NCBI RefSeq assembly: GCF_900095025.1
Contig: NZ_FMBK01000004.1
Coordinates: 149,968-213,967, forward strand
Length of the DNA: 64,000 nt
Source: Acinetobacter albensis
Lineage (GTDB): Bacteria > Pseudomonadota > Gammaproteobacteria > Pseudomonadales > Moraxellaceae
Reading direction: 5' to 3'
Within the stretch, counting starts at the first letter, position 1, and every line of letters begins with the position of its first letter. Made by a program: the position numbers and the translations under genes. Under the pieces are notes generated by a model. It was given only the letters and a program-made list of their open reading frames with translations, made no database searches and was not told where the DNA came from. Shown one piece after another: positions 47,181 through 58,800 of the stretch.

Positions 47181-47220
47181 CCATTTAAATGGTTGGTTTT
47201 TAAATCAACCATTTAAATGG
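47181..47220. repeat. Paired 12-bp palindromes upstream of ompW
   Basis: Two copies of the self-complementary ccatttaaatgg (47181-47192 and 47209-47220) are arranged so that they also form a 15-bp inverted repeat (47181-47195 with 47206-47220). They lie 127 bp upstream of the ompW start and 115 bp after the stop of the next gene. This could be a two-site operator or a hairpin. Confidence 0.7.
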
Positions 47221-47334
47221 ATTAAATTGACTGTATTCCGATTATATTACTTGGTTTTATTATGAAGAAATACTAAAAAATTTATTTTAAATAAAGCCAT
47301 TAAATCATTTTAAATTGAGTAAATATTTTTCAAT

Positions 47335-48747
47335 TTAAAGTACCATCGCAGCAATCCAACCAAAGATTAATAATGGAATATTAAAATGAATGAAGGTTGG
47401 TACAACCGTATCCCAAATATGATCATGTTGACCATCTACGCCTAAACCTGCTGTTGGCCCCAAGGTCGAATCTGAAGCTGGTGAACCTGCATCCCCAAGT
47501 GCTGCTGCTGTACCAATCAATGCTACGGTTGCCAAAGGTGAAAAACCGAATTGTACACAAAGTGGTACATAAATCACGGCCAGAACAGGCACACTGGAGA
47601 ATGATGAACCAATGCCGATCGTCACAAATAAACCAATGAACAACATTAAGAAGGCAGCCAATGCTTTATTTTCCCCAATAATATGAACCACACCATTGAC
47701 CAAACTGTTGATATCTCCTGTATGGGTCATGACAGAGGCAAAGCCTGCTGCTGATATCATGATAAAACCCACCAAAGCCATCATTCGCATGCCCTGAACA
47801 AAGACATCGTCTGCTTCTTGCCATTTAAAAATGCCTGCACCAGACAAGACAGCAAAACCAACCAACCCACCTAAAATCATAGAACCCGAATATAACTGTG
47901 AAATTAAGGTCAAGATAATCGCAAGCAAAGCCATAAAAATTGTTTTTTTCGCAATAATAGGTGCACGTTCAGCTTCTTGCTGAAGCTCTTTAGCATCGGC
48001 TTGTAATGTGACTTCGCCAGCACGAATCGGTTTATCTAAATCAATGGTGGTCACACGTGCCACGGCATGATCAATATAATGACGCGGTTTACGATAGCTT
48101 ACGAATACAGCAAAAATGGTGCCTATCAACATACCAATCACAGGAATTGCCATTCCCATGGGCATCATCCAACGTTCCACATGTAAGTTGTAAGCAACGC
48201 CAATTTTATTGATATTGCCCATCAAAATTTGATCGAGGAAAATAGCACCAAAACCAACAGGTAGAAAAATATAAGTTCCGACTAAGCCCATGGTCAATAC
48301 GCATGCAGCAGCACGACGGTCTAAATTCATGTGATTCATGACTTTTAATAAAGGCGGAACTAAAACAGGAATAAAGGCAATATGGACTGGAATTAAGTTT
48401 TGAGAACAAATCGCAGCGATCAATAAAATCGTCAGCAGCAAATATTTGACCTTTTTGGTTTTTTGATGGCTGGCTTCTGCACCCAATAAGCCAATCAATT
48501 TGTGCGCCAACAAATCAGGCAAACCTGATTTAGATAAAGCCAAAGCAAACGCACCCAATACTGCATAAGCCAAGGCCACTTCTGCCCCATCGCCTAGCCC
48601 CGCATTAAATGCTGCAACAGTCTCTGACAGACTTAGCCCCGCAACCAAACCACCTATAATTGCTGAAATGACCAAAGTCAAAACAACAGAAACTCGCGCC
48701 AGTGAGAGAATAAACATCACGGCAATCGCAATTATTACTGCATTCAT
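47335..48747 (-). CDS. YuiF-type Na+/H+ antiporter-superfamily membrane transporter
   Basis: Polytopic inner-membrane protein, about 470 aa with about 11-12 hydrophobic segments, of the Na_H_antiporter group to which Bacillus YuiF belongs; substrate unknown (sodium, or an amino acid such as histidine). It starts MNAVIIAIAVMFILSLARVS and ends with the family's GDAGSPASDSTLGPTAGL region. I start at the ATG at 48747; the longer frame begins with TTG and adds a polar stretch. A clear Shine-Dalgarno is not seen for either. Confidence 0.82.
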   Translation of the reverse strand: MNAVIIAIAVMFILSLARVSVVLTLVISAIIGGLVAGLSLSETVAAFNAGLGDGAEVALAYAVLGAFALALSKSGLPDLLAHKLIGLLGAEASHQKTKKVKYLLLTILLIAAICSQNLIPVHIAFIPVLVPPLLKVMNHMNLDRRAAACVLTMGLVGTYIFLPVGFGAIFLDQILMGNINKIGVAYNLHVERWMMPMGMAIPVIGMLIGTIFAVFVSYRKPRHYIDHAVARVTTIDLDKPIRAGEVTLQADAKELQQEAERAPIIAKKTIFMALLAIILTLISQLYSGSMILGGLVGFAVLSGAGIFKWQEADDVFVQGMRMMALVGFIMISAAGFASVMTHTGDINSLVNGVVHIIGENKALAAFLMLFIGLFVTIGIGSSFSSVPVLAVIYVPLCVQFGFSPLATVALIGTAAALGDAGSPASDSTLGPTAGLGVDGQHDHIWDTVVPTFIHFNIPLLIFGWIAAMVL

Positions 48748-48875
48748 GAAAATTTTAAGGAAGACGAAAAGCCGACATTTTAACAGATCCAATCTGTTGA
48801 AACTGTAAATTGATCGCTTTTATCCATCGCCTAATTTATTTTAAAATTCAATAAATTATAAAAAAAGATACATAC

Positions 48876-49748
48876 TTATTCATACTGTAATGCAAAGTTA
48901 CGGATATAAGTTGCTATCAATTCTGGCTGACTTAATATTGCCCAATGATTGGCATCTACTTCGACTCGATGAAAATCTTCAACCCATTTAGGCATTTCAT
49001 CAATCAGTTCAGGGCTGACAAAATTATCTCTTTTTAAGACAATCGCCTGTACAGGACACACTGCAAAACGCTGGCGAGGCTGAGTTAGACGCGGAATAAA
49101 ATTCGCGCGATACAATCCAATGCCGTGTTTTCCATCCGAGGCAATATTGGTATTTGAAGGTAGATTTTTTTTATGTTCTAACTGCTCAAGCACTTTGCTC
49201 CATTGATCAGGTTTAAAGAAGCGCCATACGGTCGGCGCAAGCCAAGGCAACTGAAAAGCTGCAATGTACCAAGATTTAGTGAGTTGTTTAAAAAATTTAG
49301 ATTTATTTTGTTTAAATTGATTACGCATCCAGAATGCAGCATGGTCTAAACATGGACCAGAAATAGTACTGTAAGAAAGCAGCTGATCACGAAACTTTGC
49401 TTCAGTGACCGATTCCCAAGATTGAATAGATCCCCAGTCATGTGCCGCCAAATGAAAAACTTTATCCTTCAAAACAGCTTGGACCACACTTTCTAAATCC
49501 AATGATAATTGCTCTAAACGATAGTCTTTGATACAGCGTGGCAGCGAAGACTGACCTGCTCCGCGTACATCATAAGTCACAATATAAAAATCGTCGATCA
49601 GTTGCTGAATAATGGGTTCCCACACTTCTTGATTGTCTGGATAACCATGTACCAAAACCAAAGTAGGTTTTTCTGGATCGCCCCATAACTTAACATTTAA
49701 ACGCTGTTGGTCTTGGGTCGCAACCCATTGAGTGATAGCTTGCATCAT
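48876..49748 (-). CDS. Alpha/beta-fold hydrolase (epoxide hydrolase-like)
   Basis: The 290-aa protein has the complete alpha/beta hydrolase pattern: LVLVHGYPDN oxyanion region, YDVRGAGQS, the nucleophile elbow AHDWGS with Asp as nucleophile, and the C-terminal VDANHWAI with the catalytic His. Asp nucleophile and HGYP point to the epoxide hydrolase/haloalkane dehalogenase side of the fold. The substrate cannot be read from the sequence. AGGAATAA precedes two adjacent ATGs. Confidence 0.85.
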   Translation of the reverse strand: MMQAITQWVATQDQQRLNVKLWGDPEKPTLVLVHGYPDNQEVWEPIIQQLIDDFYIVTYDVRGAGQSSLPRCIKDYRLEQLSLDLESVVQAVLKDKVFHLAAHDWGSIQSWESVTEAKFRDQLLSYSTISGPCLDHAAFWMRNQFKQNKSKFFKQLTKSWYIAAFQLPWLAPTVWRFFKPDQWSKVLEQLEHKKNLPSNTNIASDGKHGIGLYRANFIPRLTQPRQRFAVCPVQAIVLKRDNFVSPELIDEMPKWVEDFHRVEVDANHWAILSQPELIATYIRNFALQYE

Positions 49749-50204
49749 TTATTCCTATTTTTTATTGGCGATTTATTCTATCCATGGAACATGATCATCC
49801 ATGTTTCAATCTCACTGTTCTGTTCAGTATGTTGAAAACAGATGGAAAAATAATTGACCTTTATCCGCCCTTTTTTGATGACTTCCGACAATGCCTATTT
49901 TTCCTATTAAGCTATTAATTTTACCCACTTCATGAAAGCCATCCTTAAAAATAGAAGGTTAAATTTTAAGATACGATCAGATGTACATATACTTAAAATA
50001 GGATCAGTACAGAAATCGATCTGTGTATGTTTTAGCTCGATTCTTATGATATATGCTTCTTAGACATCATTTGGGGTCAATATGTAGCCTTTTGGCTGGA
50101 TGAATACGTATTAATTTTATTTGTTTAAACACCAACAAGATTTAGATCATTATTCTTAATTTAGAATTTACGCCACCGCTGTATAGCAAAAAGACAGACC
50201 TATC
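49749..50204. other. Gene-free AT-rich region
   Basis: About 450 bp between the hydrolase gene and the terminator of the glycine-zipper lipoprotein. One 43-codon frame (from 49932, plus strand) lacks a ribosome site and is not accepted. Nothing else was identified beyond the hydrolase promoter that must be here. Confidence 0.5.
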
Positions 50205-50248
50205 GAAATTAAAAAAAGCGTTTATAGATAAACGCTTTTTTTAATTTC
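50205..50248. terminator. Terminator of the glycine-zipper lipoprotein gene
   Basis: A perfect 20-bp inverted repeat (50205-50224 with 50229-50248, loop taga) with an internal A7/T7 run and a gcgttta/taaacgc core, 12 bp past the stop. It can act on both strands. Confidence 0.85.
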
Positions 50249-50259
50249 ATTAATGGTTT

Positions 50260-50619
50260 TTAACGATTTTTCTGCTCAATCGCAGCACCTGCACCGCCAC
50301 CGATTGCACCACCAATCGCAGCACCTGAATTGCCACCGAAAATGCTTTTACCCACGGCAGAACCAATAGCACCACCTACACCACTATACGTCGCATTACG
50401 ATTAGAACCATTTTGGGTTTTACTCCCAACAGCTGCACCTGCACCGCCGCCAATTGCAGCACCCACGCCACCACCAACATTATTACCTACACCACCACCA
50501 ACAGCACCACCTAAAGCAGCAGCACCAATACGTTGCTCATTGGCAGACATACTTTCACAACCTGTAAACATCAAAGCAGAAACTGTCGCAATAGCAGCGA
50601 TACTCATTAATTTTTTCAT
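50260..50619 (-). CDS. Glycine-zipper lipoprotein
   Basis: A 119-aa envelope protein. The signal peptide ends with a lipobox LMFTGC (Cys20), so it is probably lipid-anchored. The mature part is one long glycine-zipper region with repeated G-x3-G spacing (e.g. GGAVGGGVGNNVGGGVG), as in YmgG/SlyB-like proteins. A role in envelope integrity is inferred from such families only. A good AAGGGGAAAG ribosome site precedes the ATG. Confidence 0.82.
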   Translation of the reverse strand: MKKLMSIAAIATVSALMFTGCESMSANEQRIGAAALGGAVGGGVGNNVGGGVGAAIGGGAGAAVGSKTQNGSNRNATYSGVGGAIGSAVGKSIFGGNSGAAIGGAIGGGAGAAIEQKNR

Positions 50620-50781
50620 GGTCTTTCCCCTTTTTTCATTCTATTTAGCTTAGACTTATTTGATGCAATGATTAAGTTTTAAATGTTACTCACTACAGCG
50701 AATATGCAGTATTTTGTAACAAGCAGTTGATCGAGCATCATCAACATTGCTCACGAATTCAAAATAATCATTCTCAGCACT

Positions 50782-51324
50782 TTAATCATTGTCTTTAAGC
50801 AAAATCATATCTTGGGTAATTTTACCATTTTCTTGAATAACCGCGTGACTCATACTTTTATTCTGCTCAGCTTGTTTTAACTGCTTAAGTTGAAGTTCTT
50901 TTTGAGTAGGACTTTGACCTTTCTTAAACGCTATCCCTTTTGCATCAATTTGTTTCGCTTCTGCTATCACACTTCCTGCTTGCTTAAGGGTGGATTTCTC
51001 TTCGACTTTAGAGGTCGGGACAACCACTGCTCCTTTCTTTATTACAGGTGTAGACAACGGTTTATCTGAAAAGTGCTGCTCATGATCTTTTGAAATCATT
51101 TCACGTGCAACAATATCTTGACCTTGATTGCTTACTTCAAAAATCGTAGCTTCTGTGGTGCGTATTGGCTTTTCACCTTGCATCGTTTGAATTGTTTGAG
51201 TTTTCACAATAGGCACAACTGCTTTATCTTGCACGACAATAGTCGATGGCATAGGGGCAGCAAAAGCAGCATTCACAGCTGTCGCCAAAATAGCCATACT
51301 GAATAATTTTTGTAGAATTTTCAT
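50782..51324 (-). CDS. Secreted protein of unknown function
   Basis: Not recognised. The 180-aa product has a clear signal peptide (MKILQKLFSMAILATAVNAAFA/AP). The mature chain is polar and Lys/Gln-rich, with no cysteine and a helical C-terminal half (about 125-155, Gln/Lys-rich, coiled-coil-like). It is in the same direction as rpoC's downstream end but separated by the rpoC terminator, so it is an independent unit. Confidence 0.7.
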   Translation of the reverse strand: MKILQKLFSMAILATAVNAAFAAPMPSTIVVQDKAVVPIVKTQTIQTMQGEKPIRTTEATIFEVSNQGQDIVAREMISKDHEQHFSDKPLSTPVIKKGAVVVPTSKVEEKSTLKQAGSVIAEAKQIDAKGIAFKKGQSPTQKELQLKQLKQAEQNKSMSHAVIQENGKITQDMILLKDND

Positions 51325-51456
51325 GTTTTAATTATCCTCTTAAAATGTATAAACACATTTGATTTCAATAACTCAGCAATTTAAATTACCTTTAATTATT
51401 ATAAGAAAAATATGATTTTGATTGAAGACTTATACCTTCTGAGCAACAAAAGACAT

Positions 51457-51487
51457 AAAAAAAGACGCTCGAAAGCGTCTTTTTTTT
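51457..51487 (-). terminator. Intrinsic terminator of the rpoBC operon
   Basis: Stem agacgct/agcgtct with loop cgaa, extended by A7 and T7 (51457-51487), 18 bp past the rpoC stop on the minus strand. Confidence 0.93.
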
Positions 51488-51504
51488 ACGATTTAACTGA
51501 CGAA

Positions 51505-54500
51505 TTACAGACCGTTAAACTCATCGCTAAATGCTTGACTTAATGCTTGGTCAACATCACTAAAGTCATTTACAAGTTCGTGTTCAGCAGCTTCTGCTTC
51601 TTGACGACGACGCTCTAAGTGATATGCAAGACCTGTACCCGCTGGAATCAAACGACCCACGACTACATTCTCTTTCAAGCCACGTAACTCATCTTCTTTA
51701 CCTGTTACAGCAGCTTCAGTCAACACACGCGTGGTTTCCTGGAACGATGCAGCAGAGATGAACGAGTCAGTCGAAAGCGATGCTTTGGTAATCCCCATCA
51801 ATTGACGTTCATACTTCGCAGGGAACTTATTCTGAGCCAATACTGCTTGGTTTTCGGCAACCATGCGGATGTAATCCACTTGTTCGCCTTTAATAAAGCT
51901 GGTATCACCACCATCAGTAATTTCAACTTTACGCAACATTTGACGCACAATCACTTCGATGTGTTTATCGTTGATTTTTACACCTTGTAGACGATAAACG
52001 TCCTGAACTTCGTTCACGATGTAATTGGTCAACGCCACTTCACCTTTCAGACGTAAAATGTCATGCGGGTTTTGTGGACCATCAGAAACAGTTTCACCAC
52101 GGTTCACATGTTCGCCTTCATACACGTTCATGGTACGCCATTTCGGAATCAACTCTTCATAAATTTCAGAGCCATCGTCTGGTGTAATCACTAAACGATT
52201 TTTACCTTTGGTCTCTTTACCAAAGCTCACAACACCTGAAATTTCAGCAAGAATTGCATGCTCTTTCGGTTTACGTGCTTCGAACAAGTCAGCTACACGC
52301 GGCAGACCACCGGTAATATCACGAGTACGTGAAGTTTCCTGAGGTACACGACCAATAACGTCACCAACACCAATGGTTTCGCCATCACGGACAGAAAGAA
52401 TCGTATTTTGTGGTAAGAAGTAGAACTGCTCACCGCCTTCAACTGTATCGAGTACAACTGCAGGACGCAAATCTTTACCTGACGCAGGACGAGAAGTCAC
52501 TGGTAAGATTTCAATCGTGCTCATTCCTGTTGCATCATCAGTTTTTGAGGTTACAGTTACGCCATCAGCGATTTGGCTGAAACGTACTTTACCTGCAACT
52601 TCAGTTACCAGTGGATGCGTATGCGGATCCCAAGTAGCAACGATGCCGCCTGCAGCTACAGCTTCACCATCTTTTAAGATAATAGAAGCACCATATGGGA
52701 TTTTGTAACGTTCACGTTCACGACCTAGGTCATCGGCAATACCAATTTCACCTGAACGAGACGTAGACACCAAGTGACCCTTGATATGTTCTACAGTTTT
52801 CACATTGTGGAAACGTACTGTACCTTTGTTACGTACTTGGATACTGTTGGCAGCAGATGTTCGGCTTGCAGCACCACCCACGTGGAATGTACGCATGGTT
52901 AACTGGGTACCCGGTTCACCAATAGATTGTGCAGCCATTACACCAACCGACTCACCAGGGTTCACCTGATGACCACGTGCAAGATCACGACCATAACATT
53001 TCGCACATACACCGAAGGTCGATTCACAAGATACGACTGAACGTACTTTAACTTCATCCACGCCTGCTTCTTCAATAAAGGCAGCAAGTTTTTCATCAAT
53101 TAAAGTATTACGTGGCAGAAGAACTTCTTCTGAACCAACGCGCGTCACATCTTCTGCAACAACACGACCTAATACTCGTGCACCTAAGTTTTCGATGACA
53201 TCGCCACCTTGAATGAACGGTGTCATTACAAGACCACTTAAAGTACCGCAATCAGGTTCAGTAATCACCAAATCTTGTGCGACATCGACTAAACGACGTG
53301 TCAAGTAACCTGAGTTTGCAGTTTTAAGTGCGGTATCGGCCAAACCTTTACGTGCACCATGTGTTGAAATGAAGTACTGAAGTACTGTCAAACCTTCACG
53401 GAAGTTCGCTTTAATTGGGGTTTCAATGATCGAACCATCTGGTTTCGCCATTAGACCACGCATACCTGCAAGCTGACGAATCTGCGCTGCCGAACCACGG
53501 GCACCAGAGTCAGACATCATGTAGATACTATTAAATGATTTCTGCTTCTCATCTTCACCCTGTTTGTTTTTAACAGTCGTGAAAGACAAGTTATCCATCA
53601 TCGCTTTTGCAACTTGGTCATTGGTACGTGCCCAAATATCGACCACTTTGTTATAACGCTCGCCAGCAGTAACAAAGCCTTGTTCAAACTGTTGTTCAAT
53701 TTCACGAACTTCAGTTTCAGCTTTATCAATAATCGCTTGCTTATTCGGTGGAATAAGCATGTCTTCCATACCGACAGATACGCCTGAACGCGTCGCTTGA
53801 CGGAAGCCCAAGTACATCAATTGATCCGCAAAGATTACAGTATCTTTTAGACCCAATTTACGGTAGCAAGAGTTAATCAACTTCGAAATGTTCTTTTTAT
53901 TCATCTCAAGATTAATTTGCTGGAAGTCCATCCCTTTAGGCACAACTTCCCAAAGTAAACAACGACCTGGCGTAGTATCAACAATAATCGTTTGATCTTC
54001 ACGATTACCATCTTCATCAATCACAGTCTGATGTACACGTGCTTTAACGCGAGCATGTAAATCCACTTGACCGGTAGCAAGTGCACGGTTTACTTCATCA
54101 GTATCTGCAAATACCATGCCTTCACCTTTGGCATTGATTGCATCACGTGTGATGTAATACAAGCCCAAGACCACGTCTTGAGAAGGTACGATGATTGGCT
54201 CACCGTTGGCTGGAGACAAGATATTGTTGGTCGACATCATTAACGCACGCGCTTCTAATTGCGCTTCTAACGTTAATGGTACGTGTACCGCCATTTGGTC
54301 ACCATCGAAGTCGGCGTTGAACGCAGCACATACGAGTGGGTGAAGACGGATCGCTTTACCTTCAATCAAGGTCGGTTCAAATGCTTGAAGACCCAAACGG
54401 TGAAGAGTTGGCGCACGGTTCAACATCACTGGATGTTGACGAATCACGTGAGCTAAAACGTCCCAAACTTCTGGAGTCTCACGCTCAACCATTTTCTTCG

Positions 54501-55704
54501 CAGCTTTAATGGTGGTGGCTTGACCCGAAGCTTGTAGTTTCGCAAAAATAAATGGTTTGAATAACTCAAGTGCCATTTTCTTTGGAAGACCACATTGGTG
54601 CAAACGTAAAGTCGGACCTACGGTAATCACTGAACGACCTGAATAGTCGACACGTTTACCCAATAAGTTTTGACGGAAACGACCTTGCTTACCTTTGATC
54701 ATATCAGCCAAAGATTTAAGCGGACGTTTGTTCGAACCCGTAATTGCACGACCACGACGACCGTTATCTAACAATGCATCCACAGACTCTTGCAGCATAC
54801 GTTTTTCGTTACGTACGATAATGTCTGGCGCTGAAAGATCAAGAAGACGTTTTAAACGGTTATTACGGTTAATCACACGACGATAAAGATCGTTCAAATC
54901 AGAAGTCGCGAAACGACCACCTTCAAGCGGAACCAACGGACGAAGATCAGGTGGTAGTACTGGAAGTACAGTCAACACCATCCATTCTGGTTTGTTGTTC
55001 GACTCTTTGAATGCTTCCATCAATTTCAAACGCTTAGACGCTTTCTTAAGCTTCGTTTCAGACGTTGTTTGTGGAATTTCTTCACGAAGACGCGAAATTT
55101 CGTTTTCAAGATCGATGTCTTTCAACAAGTCTTGAATCGCTTCTGCACCCATTTTCGCGCTGAATTCATCACCATGTTCTTCTAACGCAGTGAAGTATTC
55201 TTCATCATTTAGAAGTTGGTATTTCTCCATTGGAGTCATACCCGGATCAGTTACAACGTATGATTCGAAATACAATACGCGTTCGATATCACGTAACGTC
55301 ATGTCTAAAAGAAGACCGATACGGGATGGTAATGATTTCAAGAACCAAATGTGTGCCACTGGAGATGCAAGATCAATATGACCCATGCGCTCACGACGAA
55401 CTTTTGCAGTGGTGACTTCAACGCCACATTTTTCACAAATGACGCCTTTGTATTTCATACGCTTGTATTTACCACACAAGCATTCGTAATCTTTGACTGG
55501 TCCAAAAATTTTGGCACAGAATAAACCGTCACGTTCTGGTTTAAAAGTACGGTAGTTAATGGTTTCTGGCTTTTTAACTTCACCATGAGACCATGATTTG
55601 ATCATTTCTGGTGACGCAAGACCAATACGGATACGATCAAATTCAACTGGTGCATGACCATCTGAATCCGTCTTTTTGCGCATGATATCGAGCAAATCTT
55701 TCAA
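51505..55704 (-). CDS. rpoC: RNA polymerase subunit beta'
   Basis: Catalytic subunit of RNA polymerase. It has the N-terminal zinc ribbon ([20 protein letters not shown]), the Mg-binding [13 protein letters not shown], and the second zinc site ([17 protein letters not shown]), and is complete to the C-terminus. The start is TTG at 55704: GGAG lies 7 nt upstream and the protein then begins [16 protein letters not shown], as in Acinetobacter RpoC (Met in vivo), giving 1399 aa. A frame extending to an ATG at 55752 adds 16 residues that overlap the Shine-Dalgarno. Two tandem hairpins lie in the gap from rpoB. Confidence 0.96.
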   Translation of the reverse strand: MKDLLDIMRKKTDSDGHAPVEFDRIRIGLASPEMIKSWSHGEVKKPETINYRTFKPERDGLFCAKIFGPVKDYECLCGKYKRMKYKGVICEKCGVEVTTAKVRRERMGHIDLASPVAHIWFLKSLPSRIGLLLDMTLRDIERVLYFESYVVTDPGMTPMEKYQLLNDEEYFTALEEHGDEFSAKMGAEAIQDLLKDIDLENEISRLREEIPQTTSETKLKKASKRLKLMEAFKESNNKPEWMVLTVLPVLPPDLRPLVPLEGGRFATSDLNDLYRRVINRNNRLKRLLDLSAPDIIVRNEKRMLQESVDALLDNGRRGRAITGSNKRPLKSLADMIKGKQGRFRQNLLGKRVDYSGRSVITVGPTLRLHQCGLPKKMALELFKPFIFAKLQASGQATTIKAAKKMVERETPEVWDVLAHVIRQHPVMLNRAPTLHRLGLQAFEPTLIEGKAIRLHPLVCAAFNADFDGDQMAVHVPLTLEAQLEARALMMSTNNILSPANGEPIIVPSQDVVLGLYYITRDAINAKGEGMVFADTDEVNRALATGQVDLHARVKARVHQTVIDEDGNREDQTIIVDTTPGRCLLWEVVPKGMDFQQINLEMNKKNISKLINSCYRKLGLKDTVIFADQLMYLGFRQATRSGVSVGMEDMLIPPNKQAIIDKAETEVREIEQQFEQGFVTAGERYNKVVDIWARTNDQVAKAMMDNLSFTTVKNKQGEDEKQKSFNSIYMMSDSGARGSAAQIRQLAGMRGLMAKPDGSIIETPIKANFREGLTVLQYFISTHGARKGLADTALKTANSGYLTRRLVDVAQDLVITEPDCGTLSGLVMTPFIQGGDVIENLGARVLGRVVAEDVTRVGSEEVLLPRNTLIDEKLAAFIEEAGVDEVKVRSVVSCESTFGVCAKCYGRDLARGHQVNPGESVGVMAAQSIGEPGTQLTMRTFHVGGAASRTSAANSIQVRNKGTVRFHNVKTVEHIKGHLVSTSRSGEIGIADDLGRERERYKIPYGASIILKDGEAVAAGGIVATWDPHTHPLVTEVAGKVRFSQIADGVTVTSKTDDATGMSTIEILPVTSRPASGKDLRPAVVLDTVEGGEQFYFLPQNTILSVRDGETIGVGDVIGRVPQETSRTRDITGGLPRVADLFEARKPKEHAILAEISGVVSFGKETKGKNRLVITPDDGSEIYEELIPKWRTMNVYEGEHVNRGETVSDGPQNPHDILRLKGEVALTNYIVNEVQDVYRLQGVKINDKHIEVIVRQMLRKVEITDGGDTSFIKGEQVDYIRMVAENQAVLAQNKFPAKYERQLMGITKASLSTDSFISAASFQETTRVLTEAAVTGKEDELRGLKENVVVGRLIPAGTGLAYHLERRRQEAEAAEHELVNDFSDVDQALSQAFSDEFNGL

Positions 55705-55786
55705 TTTTTTTCTCCGTGTGCCAAGAAGAATCTCACTTCCCGACTGGGTCACAAATATTGTTTTTTAACTGAATTTTAATTCCTCT

Positions 55787-55835
55787 TTTTCTCCCTTTTT
55801 CTAAGGGAGAAAAGTCCCTCTTTTACAAAGAGGGA
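55787..55835 (-). promoter_or_regulatory. Tandem hairpins in the rpoB-rpoC gap
   Basis: Hairpin 1: 11 bp (55787-55797 with 55803-55813, loop of 5). Hairpin 2: 9 bp tccctcttt/aaagaggga (55815-55823 with 55827-55835, loop of 3). They follow rpoB by about 25 bp with a single base between them. They may stabilise or process the mRNA, since no full U-tract makes either a strong terminator. Confidence 0.55.
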
Positions 55836-55859
55836 TTTAGAGAGACTTAATGGAAATGA

Positions 55860-58800
55860 TTAATCACCATTTTTCAGTTCAATGTTGATACCTAAAGAAC
55901 GGATCTCTTTAGTCAATACGTTGAATGATTCAGGCATGCCTGGATCCATATAATGGTTACCATCTACAATGTTCTTATAGATGCGAGTACGGCCTTCAAC
56001 ATCATCCGACTTCACCGTCAGCATTTCTTGCAAAGTATATGCTGCGCCATAAGCTTCAAGTGCCCAGACTTCCATCTCACCGAAACGCTGACCACCGAAT
56101 TGTGCTTTACCACCAAGCGGCTGCTGTGTCACAAGCGAGTACGAACCAGTCGAACGTGCATGCATCTTGTCATCAACCAAGTGGTTTAGTTTCAACATGT
56201 ACATGTAACCTACAGTTACTGGACGGTCAAAACGTTCACCTGTACGACCATCATACAATACTGTTTGACCAGTACGTGAAATACCACCAAGCTCGAGTAA
56301 GTCTTTAATTTGCGATTCTTCGGCACCATCAAATACAGGCGTTGCCAAAGGTACACCTACACGAAGGTTTTTAGACAGTGCCAAGATTTCTTGATCAGTT
56401 AAACTATCAAGATCTTCTTGCTCGCCACCGACTTTGTTGTAAATCTTATCTAGGAATTCACGAAGCTCTAGAACCGTACGCTGTTCTTGCATCATCTTGT
56501 CGATTTTGTCGCCAAGACCTTTTGCAGCCATACCCAAGTGAGTTTCTAGAATCTGCCCCACGTTCATACGCGAAGGTACACCCAGTGGGTTCAACACGAT
56601 ATCAACAGGTACACCGTTTGCATCATGCGGCATGTCTTCTACTGGTAAGATGTTAGAAACGACACCCTTATTACCATGACGACCCGCCATTTTGTCACCC
56701 GGTTGAATGCGACGTTTAACAGCCAAGTAAACTTTAACCACTTTTAAAACACCAGTGGTTAATTCATCACCCGTAGAAAGTTTGCGTTTTTTCTCAGCAA
56801 ACTTTTCATCAATCTCAATGCTCTTTTCTTTCAAGAACACTTGAATTTGAGTTAAACGTTCAGCAATCGCTTCATCCACAGGTTGAATTTCAAGTAAATC
56901 AACAAGTTCTAAGCCAGATAACACGTCTTCAGCCAGTTTATCACCACGTTTAGTGGTACCACCGCCATTCGACTGTTGTCCTTTTAACAAACGAACAATA
57001 CGTTCACGTGCTGCTTCTTCAAAGATTTTGTATTCTTCTTTCAAATCTTTACGGTAAGCATCAAGTTGTGCTTTTTCAATTGCTTGTGCACGTTCGTCTT
57101 TATCGATACCGTCACGTGTAAACACTTGAACGTCAATCACTGTACCTTTGGTACCTGATGGAACACGTAAAGATGAGTCTTTCACGTCAGCCGCTTTTTC
57201 ACCAAAGATTGCACGAAGCAATTTTTCTTCTGGTGTCAATTGCGTTTCACCTTTCGGTGTTACTTTACCAACAAGAATGTCACCAGCAGTCACTTCAGCA
57301 CCGATATAAACAATACCTGATTCATCAAGTTTAGACAGTGCTGCTTCGCCCACGTTCGGGATATCCGCAGTAATTTCTTCCGCACCCAATTTAGTATCAC
57401 GTGCAACACATGATAATTCTTGGATATGAATCGACGTTAAACGGTCTTCTTGAAGAACACGTTCAGAAAGTAAGATTGAGTCTTCGTAGTTATAACCATT
57501 CCACGTCATAAATGCGACGCGCATGTTCTGACCTAGTGCAAGCTCACCGCCATCTGTTGATGGACCATCGGCCAACACATCACCGCGACCCACTTTATCA
57601 CCCATGTTCACAAGAACTTTTTGGTTGATACAGGTATTTTGGTTTGAACGGGTATATTTGATCAGGTTATAAATATCTACACCTGCCTCACCCGCGATCA
57701 TTTCGTCTTCATTAACACGAATAACCACACGAGATGCATCAACATACTCAATACGACCACCACGATCAGCAATTACACACACACCCGAATCATGCGCTAC
57801 GTTTGCTTCCATCCCTGTACCAACAAGCGGCTTGTCAGCAATCAAGGTCGGCACAGCCTGACGTTGCATGTTTGAACCCATCAATGCACGGTTGGCATCA
57901 TCGTGTTCAAGGAATGGAATCAGTGATGCTGCAACTGAAACGACCTGCTGAGCAGATACGTCCATATGCGTCACTTTTTCGGGTGGCATACGTACGAAAT
58001 CACCTTGATGACGTACAGATACAACTTCTTCTGTTAAGTTACCATCTTTATCCATTGCAGAATCGGCCTGTGCAATGACAGTGCCTACTTCTTCAATCGC
58101 AGATAAGTATTCGATATCCATGGTCACTTGACCATCAATAACTTTACGATAAGGTGTTTCTAAGAAACCAAAATTATTACATTTTGCATAAACAGAAAGT
58201 GAGTTGATCAAACCAATGTTTGGTCCCTCAGGCGTTTCAATTGGACAAACACGACCGTAATGCGTTTGATGTACGTCACGTACTTCAAAACCTGCACGTT
58301 CACGTGTTAAACCACCAGGCCCAAGCGCTGATACACGACGTTTATGTGTGATTTCAGACAATGGATTATTTTGGTCCATGAACTGAGACAATTGGCTTGA
58401 ACCAAAGAATTCTTTGATTGCCGCAGCAACAGGCTTCGCATTGATTAAATCTTGCGGAGACAAGTTATCTGTTTCAGCTTGGCTTAAACGCTCTTTCACT
58501 GCGCGTTCAACACGAACCAAACCAACACGGAATTGATTCTCTGTCATTTCACCAACAGAACGAACACGACGATTACCCAAGTGATCGATATCGTCGACTT
58601 CGCCTTTACCGTTACGGATTTCAACCAGTGTTTTAAGCACATCAGTAATGTCTGAATTTGAAAGAATCCCTTCAACTTCACGCGACTTCTGATCTGTACC
58701 CACTTCGTAAGGACGACCCAAACGACGGTTAAACTTCATACGACCGACTGGAGACAAGTCATAACGTTCAGAAGAGAAGAACAAGTTATTAAACAAGTTT

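Noticed and set aside
49932..50063. A 43-codon frame starting MKAILKNRRLN on the plus strand
   Set aside because: No ribosome site, no plausible domain, and the surrounding DNA has non-coding composition.
50330..50653. A 107-codon plus-strand frame opposite the glycine-zipper lipoprotein gene
   Set aside because: Its Pro/Ala/Thr-rich translation is the antisense shadow of Gly/Ala repeats; the minus-strand frame has a lipobox and a ribosome site.
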